Origin: Caldifarciminota bacterium
Lineage (GTDB): Bacteria > Hydrothermota > Tepidihabitantia > B3-TA06 > JALVRC01
DNA: 16,212 bases
Direction of reading: 5' to 3'
Assembly (NCBI GenBank): GCA_027025255.1
Contig: JALVRC010000069.1
Location: 1 to 16,212, forward strand
Of the stretch, positions 8,812 through 16,202 are shown piece after piece. The notes below the pieces were generated by a model, which was not told the origin of the DNA, did not search any database, and saw only the letters and a list, made by a program, of their open reading frames with translations. Numbering within the stretch: the stretch's first letter is position 1; each line of letters opens with the position of its first letter. A program made the translations under genes and the position numbers.

Positions 8812-11372
8812 CCTTTTATACCTTTGAAAAAAATGTTTATAAGTATTACCGGAGTAAATGCAGATAGTAGGATTATTATGGAATGATTAATATCAACTGG
8901 GCTTGTATGAAAAATTGTTTGTGCAGGAGGGAAGAAAACAATTATTACATGAAGAATTAAGGAAAGAAAGAAGGCAATAATAAGGAATTTATTCCTAAAA
9001 AGAGCTTTTGAAAAGAAAAACTTCTTTCCTACACGGAAGTTAAAAGAATGTAATAGCTGGGAAAGAACTAAAACAGAAAAAGCAACAGTTCTTGAGAGTT
9101 TAATATCTTTGGTTTTTGTGTAGGTAATTATATAGGCAAACATAACGCCTGCAGTCAGGAATATCCCTTCAATTAGTAGAATAAATAAAGATTTACGTGA
9201 TAGTATACCTTGAGTTACATCTCTTGGGGGTTTTTTCATTGTATCTGTTGGACCTGGATCCATCCCTATGGCAAGGGCTGGTAGCCCATCAGTTATAAGA
9301 TTTACCCATAAAATTTGTATTGGTAACATTGGGATAGGGAAGCCTAATAAAAAGATAAAGAACATTGAGAAGACCTCACTGAGGTTGCAGGAGATAAGGA
9401 AATAGATAAATTTTTTGATATTGGTAAATATGATTCTACCATGTTTTATAGCTTTTACAATAGTTGCAAAATTGTCATCTGTTATAACCATATCACTTGC
9501 CTCTTTGGCAACTTCTGTTCCTGTAATCCCCATTGAAATACCAATATCTGCTCTTTTTATCGCAGGTGCATCGTTTACACCATCCCCGGTCATGGCGACC
9601 ACTTTGCCCTGTTCTTTTAAGGTATTTAGAATGTCCATTTTTTGTAAAGGGGAAACCCTCGAGAAAATACTCGTTTCGTAAATAATCCGTTTGTTTTTTT
9701 TAATGGCTTTTTCAATCTCTTGAGCGGAAAGGATGTTTCCAGTAATTCCTATTGATTCGGCAATTGCTTTTGCTGTTGTTGCATAGTCACCGGTAATAAT
9801 TTTAACATCAATTCCTGCTTGTCTGGTCTCTCTAACCGCTTCGGGGACCTCTTTCCTTACTGGATCGCTTTCTGCTACAAGTCCAAGAAAGGTTAAATTC
9901 TTCTCTTCCATCTTTAACACTTTACCTGTTTTCATAGCAACTGCAAGACAACGAAATCCATTTCTTGCCAGGGTTTCAGCTTCTTTCAGCCATTCTTCTT
10001 TATCTTTTTTATGAAACTGGACCTTTTTATCATTTTTCTTTATATGGCTTGATAATGTTAGTATTATTTCTGGAGCTCCTTTAGTAAACATTATATATCC
10101 GTTTTGATCCTTATGTACGGTGGACATCATTTTTCTTTCCGGTTCAAAAGGAATCTCCCATTTCTTTGGTAGTAAAAGCTCTAACTTTTCTTTCTGTACA
10201 CTTTGAAGCTCTGCCCATTCAACAAGTGCTATCTCTGTCGGATCTCCTTTCCATTTGTCATCTTCTTTGTAAACATCATTGCAAAGAAGGAGAGCTAATA
10301 AGAATTTTTCAGGGTTAAACTCATCAGAAATTATTGTTCTTTCTACGCGCATGTGGTTTTCTGTAAGAGTTCCAGTCTTATCAGTACAGATAACATTGAT
10401 CGCACCAAGAGTTTCTACAGCATGCAGGCGTTTCACAATTGCTCTTTCCTCGGCCATTTTGTTAATGCCTATTGCCAATGCAATCGTAATTACAGCAGGT
10501 AAAGATTCTGGTATACTGGCTACTGCAAGACTAATAGCCGATAGAAACATTTCAATAGGTTGCATACCTTTAAGTAAACCAAGAATAAACAGTAATGTAC
10601 TTATTGATAAACATACAATCAAAATTTGTTTACTTAAAGAACGTAGATTTCTTTGTAATGGGGTTTCATCCTTACTCTGTTTGTTAACCAACTGAGCTAT
10701 CTCTCCAATTTCTGTGTCAGAGCCAGTAGAAAATACTACTGCTTCTCCCTTTCCCTTCACAACAGTTAATCCACTAAATACTATATTTTTATATTCACTA
10801 ATTGTTTCGGGTATACTCATGAGAGCATCAGAGTGTTTGTATACCGGAATAGTTTCTCCTGTTAAAGGAGACTCATCGCAGGCTAACTGATAAGAATTTA
10901 TTATTCTTGCATCAGCCGGGATTTTATCCCCAGCTTCAAGCAGAATAATGTCTCCTTTTACTATATATTTCGTTTTTATGTTAAGTATCTTTCCAGCTCT
11001 TTTTACTCTACATTCTGGTGTCGTAAGGGCTTTCAATTTATCTAATGCTTTATCCGCTCTATATTCCTGAATAAAACCAAAAATTGCATTGGCAATTAAG
11101 ATAGTCCCAATTGCTAATGCATCAATGTATTCTTTCAGGACGAATCCAGAAAGTATGAGCGCGGCAAGAAGAATCCATACTATTGGATCGTTAAATTGTT
11201 TAAGAAAATATAGAATAGCTGGTTTTTTTCTCTCTTCAGAAAGTATATTTAAACCGAATTTCTTTCTTCTTCTTTCCACCTCTTCTTTTTTTAAGCCATT
11301 ACTATCTGTTTTTAAAAGGGAGAAGACTTCTTCTACAGGTATATTAGCAACATGTGTTTTATCTATCTTCAT
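8808..11372 (-). CDS. P2-type cation-transporting ATPase, Ca2+ pump-like
   Basis: This membrane pump probably exports Ca2+ (perhaps Mn2+) using ATP. The fullest reading has 857 residues from a TTG at 11381. I prefer the ATG at 11372 (854 residues), which lies 9 bases after a GGA and just past the agmatinase stop. In 857-residue numbering, the actuator motif is LTGET (173-177), the phosphorylation motif DKTGTLT (334-340, D334), the nucleotide domain KGAP (434-437) and the hinge TGDGVNDAP (598-606). Ion-site residues match SERCA: E292 in IPESLP (M4), N666 and E669 in NLSE (M5), and N694, T697 and D698 in NLITDG (M6). The region corresponding to M8 has a Gln (Q775) where SERCA has the site-I Glu, hinting at one Ca2+ per cycle. 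Around ten membrane helices are visible. The final codons overlap the nth start by 4 bp. Confidence 0.9.
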   Translation of the reverse strand: MKIDKTHVANIPVEEVFSLLKTDSNGLKKEEVERRRKKFGLNILSEERKKPAILYFLKQFNDPIVWILLAALILSGFVLKEYIDALAIGTILIANAIFGFIQEYRADKALDKLKALTTPECRVKRAGKILNIKTKYIVKGDIILLEAGDKIPADARIINSYQLACDESPLTGETIPVYKHSDALMSIPETISEYKNIVFSGLTVVKGKGEAVVFSTGSDTEIGEIAQLVNKQSKDETPLQRNLRSLSKQILIVCLSISTLLFILGLLKGMQPIEMFLSAISLAVASIPESLPAVITIALAIGINKMAEERAIVKRLHAVETLGAINVICTDKTGTLTENHMRVERTIISDEFNPEKFLLALLLCNDVYKEDDKWKGDPTEIALVEWAELQSVQKEKLELLLPKKWEIPFEPERKMMSTVHKDQNGYIMFTKGAPEIILTLSSHIKKNDKKVQFHKKDKEEWLKEAETLARNGFRCLAVAMKTGKVLKMEEKNLTFLGLVAESDPVRKEVPEAVRETRQAGIDVKIITGDYATTAKAIAESIGITGNILSAQEIEKAIKKNKRIIYETSIFSRVSPLQKMDILNTLKEQGKVVAMTGDGVNDAPAIKRADIGISMGITGTEVAKEASDMVITDDNFATIVKAIKHGRIIFTNIKKFIYFLISCNLSEVFSMFFIFLLGFPIPMLPIQILWVNLITDGLPALAIGMDPGPTDTMKKPPRDVTQGILSRKSLFILLIEGIFLTAGVMFAYIITYTKTKDIKLSRTVAFSVLVLSQLLHSFNFRVGKKFFFSKALFRNKFLIIAFFLSLILHVIIVFFPPAQTIFHTSPVDINHSIIILLSAFTPVILINIFFKGIKG

Positions 11373-11377
11373 ATGAG

Positions 11378-12163
11378 TCAATCCATTATTCTAAGGATAT
11401 TCATAATTATTTCTGCTACAATAGAGGAATAGAAAAGAGGATTATTACAGGCAGGATTAAATTCCACAATGTCTGCAGATATGATATTTGTATGTTTTAG
11501 GATATCTAATTCTTTAATAAGTTGTTTTGTATGCCAGCCATTTATAGCAGGTGTCCCTACGCAGGGGAATAATAACGGATCCAGTACGTCTAAATCAACT
11601 GTAAGATAAATATTTTTATCTTTGAGTTTATTAATAATTTCTCCAATAGAATTTATAATGGTATAATTTTTGTTATCTATTTCTTTACTACTTGACCGTA
11701 TACCTATACTATAAACAGGAATACCCAGTTTAACAATTTGCATCATTACAGTATCATGTCCGATATCCCCACCTGTTTCTGCATGTTCTGACATGTCTGT
11801 GTGGGCATCAATTTGAATTACAATTAGGTCTTTAACTTTTTTTTTAAATGCTTTTATAATCGGATAAGTGATTGTATGCTCGCCACCAATAAAAAATGCC
11901 TTTTTCTTTAAAGCTTTAACATATTCTTCTATATGATTTAGAGACTCAGATAAGTTTTTTTTGAAAAAGTCGAGATCTCCATCGTCGAATATATTTTTTT
12001 TATAAATACCTTTATTCATATCGTAATTCTCAACGTTTTCAAAACCCATTCGTATAAATTTTGGAGCATATCCAGTACCTTTTAGATATGTGGTTGTCCT
12101 CTCAAGCGGCATTCCCTTAACAATAATATGTGCATCAATTAGGTTTTGAGTTGAAAACCACAT
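11378..12163 (-). CDS. speB: Agmatinase-type ureohydrolase
   Basis: This is a binuclear manganese hydrolase of the arginase/agmatinase family, most like short agmatinases that split agmatine into putrescine and urea. All six expected metal ligands can be placed in 261 residues: H96 in GGEH, D119, H121 and D123 in DAHTD, and D190 and D192 in VDLDVLDP. E234 in SADIVEF sits where agmatinases hold the guanidinium. The usual GTPEPGG loop reads GTPAING, so substrate choice is less certain. The same fold serves formimidoylglutamase of histidine breakdown, and a histidine ammonia-lyase lies further down the run; I consider agmatinase more likely. The ATG at 12163 lies 6 bp after the aminotransferase stop, with no clear Shine-Dalgarno. 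No arginine decarboxylase gene is present here. Confidence 0.82.
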   Translation of the reverse strand: MWFSTQNLIDAHIIVKGMPLERTTTYLKGTGYAPKFIRMGFENVENYDMNKGIYKKNIFDDGDLDFFKKNLSESLNHIEEYVKALKKKAFFIGGEHTITYPIIKAFKKKVKDLIVIQIDAHTDMSEHAETGGDIGHDTVMMQIVKLGIPVYSIGIRSSSKEIDNKNYTIINSIGEIINKLKDKNIYLTVDLDVLDPLLFPCVGTPAINGWHTKQLIKELDILKHTNIISADIVEFNPACNNPLFYSSIVAEIIMNILRIMD

Positions 12164-12169
12164 CAGGTA

Positions 12170-13276
12170 TCAGATAAAGAATTTCTTGATATTGTCTATA
12201 ACATATTCTAATTGGGTATCTGTAATTTCAGGGAAAACAGGTAATGAGAGGACTTCTTTACTGGCCCGTTCACTTTCGGGTAGGTCTCCTTCATGATAGT
12301 CTAAGAAGGCGAGAGCAGGCTGTAGATGTAAAGGATAGGGGTAGTGGATCTGAGTAGCAATATTTCTCTCTTTTAAAAATTTCATAAGCTTATCTCGTTT
12401 TGGAGTTCTAATTGTATATTGATGGAATATATGAATACAATTTTCTTCAATTATAGGGGTTTCCACGTAGTTTTTGAGCTCGGCTGTATATATAGAAGCA
12501 ATTTCTCTTCTTTCTTTATTCCATTTTTCTATAAATTTGATTTTTATATTAAGAAAACTTGCCTGTATGGCATCTAATCTTGAATTAAAGCCGATATCCT
12601 CATGGTAATATTTTTTACTTGCTCCATGTTTACGTAAACGTAATAGCTTTTCATAGTATTGTTCATTTGAGGTTGTAATTATTCCTCCATCACCAAGAGC
12701 AGAAAGGTTTTTTGTCGGATAAAATGAAAACCCTGCAAAATCTCCGAATGATCCCGCCTTTTTATTATTTCTTAAAGCACCCACTGCCTGAGCAGCATCT
12801 TCAATCACATAAAGATTATATTTTTTTGCAATCTCGTTGATTTTTTCCATATTTGCTACCTGGCCATATAAATGTACCGGGAGTATGACTTTAGTTCTTT
12901 TAGATATTTTTTCTTCAAGTTTTGAAGTATCTATATTAAAAGTAACAGGATCAATATCAACAAATACAGGTGTTGCATTCCTATTGAGGATTACCTCTGT
13001 TGTAGCAAAAAAGGTAAAAGGAGTTGTTATTACTTCATCCCCCTTTTTTATATTAAGTGCAGTAAGAGAAAGCATTAGAGCATCAGTTCCATTCCCAACA
13101 CCAACTGCATATTTAGATTGTATAAATTGCGAAAAAGATTCTTCAAATGTTTCAACTGGTTTGCCCAGAATAAAGCCTCCAGTATCAATAGCTTCCTGAA
13201 ATGCTTTTATAAGATCTTTTTTAACAGTTTCATGTTGTTTAACGAGATCTACAAAAGGAACTTTTATATCTCCCAT
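12170..13276 (-). CDS. DegT/DnrJ/EryC1/StrS sugar aminotransferase (WlbC/WbpE-like)
   Basis: This is a PLP-dependent aminotransferase that should add an amino group, usually from glutamate, to a 3-keto UDP-sugar made by the dehydrogenase encoded two genes upstream. Its 368 residues match the family length. Motifs in order are the opening VPFVDL (6-11), GNGTDALML (61-69) for cofactor phosphate binding, IEDAAQA (158-164) with D160 expected to pair with the PLP nitrogen, and SFYPTKNLSALGDGG (184-198) with K189 the expected PLP lysine. The GFNSRLDAIQA segment (229-239) is also typical. The ATG at 13276 follows a clear AAAGGAG ribosome site with 7-base spacing. The product would be a 3-amino sugar nucleotide that the acetyltransferase then acetylates. 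No UDP-GlcNAc 6-dehydrogenase or glycosyltransferase gene lies in the window, so the final sugar remains inferred. Confidence 0.92.
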   Translation of the reverse strand: MGDIKVPFVDLVKQHETVKKDLIKAFQEAIDTGGFILGKPVETFEESFSQFIQSKYAVGVGNGTDALMLSLTALNIKKGDEVITTPFTFFATTEVILNRNATPVFVDIDPVTFNIDTSKLEEKISKRTKVILPVHLYGQVANMEKINEIAKKYNLYVIEDAAQAVGALRNNKKAGSFGDFAGFSFYPTKNLSALGDGGIITTSNEQYYEKLLRLRKHGASKKYYHEDIGFNSRLDAIQASFLNIKIKFIEKWNKERREIASIYTAELKNYVETPIIEENCIHIFHQYTIRTPKRDKLMKFLKERNIATQIHYPYPLHLQPALAFLDYHEGDLPESERASKEVLSLPVFPEITDTQLEYVIDNIKKFFI

Positions 13277-13839
13277 ACTTTATCTCCTTTCTTTTGGTAT
13301 GTTGTTTTACATTTTTTACATGTTGCTGTATTATCATTAGAAAAAGATAGTTTTTCGCCGCATTTACACATATACCCACTTATACGTGCAGGTACGCCTT
13401 TAAGTATAGCGTAATCAGGTACATCTTTGGTTACAACTGCACCAGCTCCTATAAATGCATATTTCCCAATGGTTATGCCGCATACTATTGTTGCATTGGC
13501 TCCTATGGAAGTTCCCTTTTTTACAAGCGTTGGTATCCATTGTCCTCCTTTTGGATAGGCAGCACGTGGATTAAGATCATTGGTAAATACACATGAAGGT
13601 CCGCAAAAAACATCATCTTCAAGCTCAACAAGATCATATACGCTTACATTATTCTGAATATGAACATTATTATGAATTAATGCACGGGAAGCAATAAAAC
13701 AATTTTGACCGATTACACATCTTTCTCCTATTTTTGCCCCCTTCATAATATGGGTGAAATGCCATATTTTTGTATCTTTGCCAATTTCAACAGGCTCATC
13801 TATTATGGCTGATGGATGAGCAAAATATAGTTTATTCAA
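13264..13839 (-). CDS. Left-handed beta-helix sugar N-acetyltransferase with C-terminal zinc ribbon (WlbB/WbpD-like)
   Basis: The protein probably transfers acetyl from acetyl-CoA to the 3-amino group of a UDP-sugar in the cytoplasm. With the TTG start at 13839 it has 191 residues. Hexapeptide repeats of the left-handed beta-helix fold run over most of the length, for example VEIGKD, AKIGER, VIGQNC and later GTSIGANATIVCG and FIGAGAVVTKDVP. A short C-terminal extension has CKC followed about 14 residues later by CKKC, which looks like a small zinc ribbon; similar tails occur in WbpD/WlbB relatives. The start is a TTG chosen because a perfect GGAGG lies 7 bases upstream; another TTG six bases earlier is too close. 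It overlaps the dehydrogenase by 8 bp and the aminotransferase by 13 bp, so the three are probably translationally coupled. Confidence 0.87.
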   Translation of the reverse strand: MNKLYFAHPSAIIDEPVEIGKDTKIWHFTHIMKGAKIGERCVIGQNCFIASRALIHNNVHIQNNVSVYDLVELEDDVFCGPSCVFTNDLNPRAAYPKGGQWIPTLVKKGTSIGANATIVCGITIGKYAFIGAGAVVTKDVPDYAILKGVPARISGYMCKCGEKLSFSNDNTATCKKCKTTYQKKGDKVWEI

Positions 13840-14797
13840 AAGCAATCCTCCTTTTTTCTTTTATTGAGATATTGGATAGTTCAAGAATTTTCATAATTTT
13901 AAGACTTTTTTCCCCTGAAGTGGGGGGGGTAAGTTCATTTTTTATTGCTTTAACAAATGTTTCGCATTCAATGTCAAGAGGCAGTCTATTATCAAACGGG
14001 ATGTTTATCTTCTCCTTTTTGGTTATAATTTTGTTTTCAATTGAGTAAGGAAATTGTTCCAGTAACGAAAGGTTTTCTATAAACCTTAGACTCGCCCTAT
14101 CCCCTACAATTGTAAGTTCTCTTAACTTCTCAGGATAAAACCATGAAGACGTAAGTGTTGCGTACATGTCATCATATTCTAATATAAGATCTACTCTATC
14201 TTTTATAGAATTAGTAAAGAAATCAAATCCATCTGCATTTATATGTGTTGGTGGTTTATCTATTAGATAGTCAATAACTGCTAAATCATGAATACCGAGA
14301 CTCCATAATGCATTTTCTATGTCTCTGATTTTACCGAGGTTTTCTCTCCTTGCTGATATGTATACTATTTTTCCGAGATCACCGTGTTCTATAATGTTTT
14401 TAATCTTAGAAATTGCAGGATGATATACCATAACATGTCCTACCATTAGTAGAAGGCCTTTCCTTTTAGCAAGGCTAACAAGGTCTTGAGCTTCTTTGTA
14501 ATTTATTGTCATGGGTTTTTCTACAAATACATTAAAACCATTATTTAAAAGATAGGAAACAATACTGTAGTGTGTATGGGCAGGTGTGGATACAACAACC
14601 CCTTCCACATCTTTTTTTATATCTTCTATATGAGTAGAATAATTGATATCTGGCCACTTTTTTTTCAATTCATCAATCTTTTTTATATCTATGTCAACAA
14701 TAGTGTTAAGTAACACGTCCTTATTGGCTTTCAGGGTTTTTGTTATATTCGGCCCCCAATAGCCTGTACCTATTTGTGCAATTTTAATAACCGACAT
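13832..14797 (-). CDS. Gfo/Idh/MocA-family nucleotide-sugar dehydrogenase (WlbA/WbpB-like)
   Basis: This is an NAD(P)-dependent oxidoreductase, probably oxidising C3 of a UDP-amino sugar so the aminotransferase encoded two genes downstream can add nitrogen. Its 321 residues start with a Rossmann motif, IGTGYWGPN (9-17); the GYWGPN form is typical of WlbA-like members. The family EKP motif lies at 93-95, with K94 the expected catalytic lysine. GIHDLAVIDYL (168-178) carries the conserved active-site His, H170. Length is normal. The ATG at 14797 follows a good AGAAGG ribosome site and overlaps the cyclase stop by 14 bp. A run of eight C residues codes for residues 290-293 near the C-terminus. 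The two genes that follow are the acetyltransferase and aminotransferase of the same kind of pathway, which supports the role. The exact sugar substrate is inferred. Confidence 0.88.
   Translation of the reverse strand: MSVIKIAQIGTGYWGPNITKTLKANKDVLLNTIVDIDIKKIDELKKKWPDINYSTHIEDIKKDVEGVVVSTPAHTHYSIVSYLLNNGFNVFVEKPMTINYKEAQDLVSLAKRKGLLLMVGHVMVYHPAISKIKNIIEHGDLGKIVYISARRENLGKIRDIENALWSLGIHDLAVIDYLIDKPPTHINADGFDFFTNSIKDRVDLILEYDDMYATLTSSWFYPEKLRELTIVGDRASLRFIENLSLLEQFPYSIENKIITKKEKINIPFDNRLPLDIECETFVKAIKNELTPPTSGEKSLKIMKILELSNISIKEKRRIAFE
13847..13851 (-). promoter_or_regulatory. GGAGG ribosome site that fixes the acetyltransferase start
   Basis: A perfect GGAGG within the end of the dehydrogenase gene sits 7 bases before a TTG at 13839. 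It sits only one base before the further-upstream TTG at 13845. Normal spacing therefore favours 13839 as the start codon. Confidence 0.7.
13922..13929 (-). repeat. C8 homopolymer inside the sugar dehydrogenase gene
   Basis: Eight consecutive G on the plus strand (C8 on the coding strand) cover codons 290-293 of the dehydrogenase. Such a G/C run stands out in this AT-rich window. Reading on by hand, loss or gain of one C meets a stop within about 7-11 codons, removing roughly the last 20 native residues. Confidence 0.9.
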
Positions 14798-16190
14798 ATC
14801 CTTCTACCTTTATTTTAAATACCTTTAATGGTTTTTCTTTACCCTTCACTTTAACAGGTGGCATTTCTATAAATGTAAATGCATCTTTTACCTGGTAATA
14901 AACACTTTCGCTTACAACCACTTCTCCTCCTTTTGCAAGCCCTTGAATTCTTGAAGCAGTATTGACACTATCACCAATTACAGTGTAATCCAGCCTCTCT
15001 TTGGAGCCTATATTACCTACAACTGCTTCGCCATGGTTTATACCTATTCCTACATTAACCATTCTCATCCCGTTTCTTTGTCTTTCTTTATTCAAATCGC
15101 TCATTCTATATTGAATTTCTACAGCTGATTTTACAGCTCTATAAACATCGTCCTTATGAGGTATTGGTGCTCCGAAAATTGCCATTATACAATCTCCAAT
15201 GAATTTATCAATCGTTCCCTCATTTTTAAATATAATGGTAGTCATTTCTGTAAGGTAATAATTTAGAATAGAAACAACTTCTTCAGGTGATAGTTTTTCA
15301 CTCATCGTTGTGAACCCTCTTATATCACCGAAGAGAACAGTTACAGTCTTTTTTTCTCCCCTCATAGCATTTTTGAAGATGTCAGGGTTTTTGATTATTT
15401 CATCTGCAACCTGGTGTGAAACGTAACGTTTAAAAGCATCCTTTATCAGTTCTTTTTCTTTTAAATCTTTTGCCATTTGGTTGAATGCCATTGTTAATTC
15501 ACCTATTTCATCATGTGTATGGACGTTTATCTCCTGGTCAAAATTCCCCTTACCAATTTCATGGACTCCTTCTACAAGTTTACTTATAGGGATAACCATA
15601 TATTGACCCAAAAGAAATGCTCCTACCAATCCAAATATTAGACCTGCAATTGAAATATAGATAATTAGCATTTGTATTTTTCTTGAGGTAGCAAGGAGCT
15701 TTGACAGGTCAATGCCTAAATGGACCTCCCCAATTTTTTTTCTACCTCCTACGAGAATTGGAGACGCTATTTCAAATATCGGTGCTCCATTTAGTTTAAT
15801 CATAGCAGAGGTATCTGAAGATTCATGTACAGGTAAAAGATTGGTTATTTTCTTTTTAAATAGCTCTTTTTTGAAAATGATAGAATCTCCTATCTTGAAT
15901 GCGGGAGGTACAGGGGAGTACTTTTTCTCGTCAAGTATATAGGCAAAAATCATTCCTGGATGATTTAAGGCATCTTTTACAAGCTGTGCTAAGTATAGAT
16001 CATCATTTTGTATCATGGGATCTTCAGCAGAGTAGGCAATACTTTTGGTAAGTATTAAACCTCTAAGTTTGATTTCTTCTAAAAAAGATTTCTTTACCTG
16101 TTCAACTATTACATATCCTGTAATAGCCATTATTATAACAAGTAATATTAAGATTAGACCAAATATTTTGTATTTTATACTTATCTTCAT
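14784..16190 (-). CDS. Membrane-bound adenylate cyclase with extracytoplasmic sensor and HAMP domain
   Basis: This protein probably makes cAMP from ATP at the inner face of the membrane in response to an external signal. Of its 468 residues, about 8-29 form a first membrane helix. Residues 30-172 form an extracytoplasmic Cache-like sensor, about 173-199 a second helix, and about 195-248 a HAMP linker with the usual DEIGEL motif. A class III cyclase domain occupies about 280-460. The catalytic set is complete: metal aspartates D289 (GDIRGFT) and D333 (FIGD), adenine-selecting K329 and D407, and transition-state N410 and R414. The Lys/Asp pair favours ATP over GTP. It is the first gene of the run seen here and overlaps the next by 14 bp. 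The ATG at 16190 directly precedes the hydrophobic helix; no well-spaced Shine-Dalgarno is seen. The signal sensed is unknown. Confidence 0.93.
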   Translation of the reverse strand: MKISIKYKIFGLILILLVIIMAITGYVIVEQVKKSFLEEIKLRGLILTKSIAYSAEDPMIQNDDLYLAQLVKDALNHPGMIFAYILDEKKYSPVPPAFKIGDSIIFKKELFKKKITNLLPVHESSDTSAMIKLNGAPIFEIASPILVGGRKKIGEVHLGIDLSKLLATSRKIQMLIIYISIAGLIFGLVGAFLLGQYMVIPISKLVEGVHEIGKGNFDQEINVHTHDEIGELTMAFNQMAKDLKEKELIKDAFKRYVSHQVADEIIKNPDIFKNAMRGEKKTVTVLFGDIRGFTTMSEKLSPEEVVSILNYYLTEMTTIIFKNEGTIDKFIGDCIMAIFGAPIPHKDDVYRAVKSAVEIQYRMSDLNKERQRNGMRMVNVGIGINHGEAVVGNIGSKERLDYTVIGDSVNTASRIQGLAKGGEVVVSESVYYQVKDAFTFIEMPPVKVKGKEKPLKVFKIKVEGYVGY

Positions 16191-16196
16191 GGCTAA

Positions 16197-16202
16197 ATTA
16201 TA
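16197..16202 (-). promoter_or_regulatory. Candidate -10 box (TATAAT) for the operon
   Basis: A perfect TATAAT lies six bases upstream of the first ATG. If used, transcription would start at about 16190, the A of that ATG, giving a leaderless message. An AGGA at about 16203-16206 lies 12 bases from the ATG, far for a Shine-Dalgarno. The -35 region falls outside the window, and TATAAT is common by chance in AT-rich DNA. Confidence 0.35.

Noticed and set aside
10279..10695. Forward-strand open frame of 138 codons
   Set aside because: It is antisense to the catalytic core of the P-type ATPase, including the DKTGTLT region, and shows no motif of its own. Other forward-strand frames in the window are also shadows of minus-strand genes.
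11373..11381. Upstream TTG start for the P-type ATPase
   Set aside because: The TTG abuts the GGA that would have to be its ribosome site, while the ATG at 11372 has 9-base spacing from the same site.
11837..11845. A9 tract on the coding strand of the agmatinase gene, considered as a slippage site
   Set aside because: It encodes Lys-Lys-Lys in a Lys-rich protein at low GC, and runs of 7-9 A/T are common throughout the window, so nothing marks it as special.
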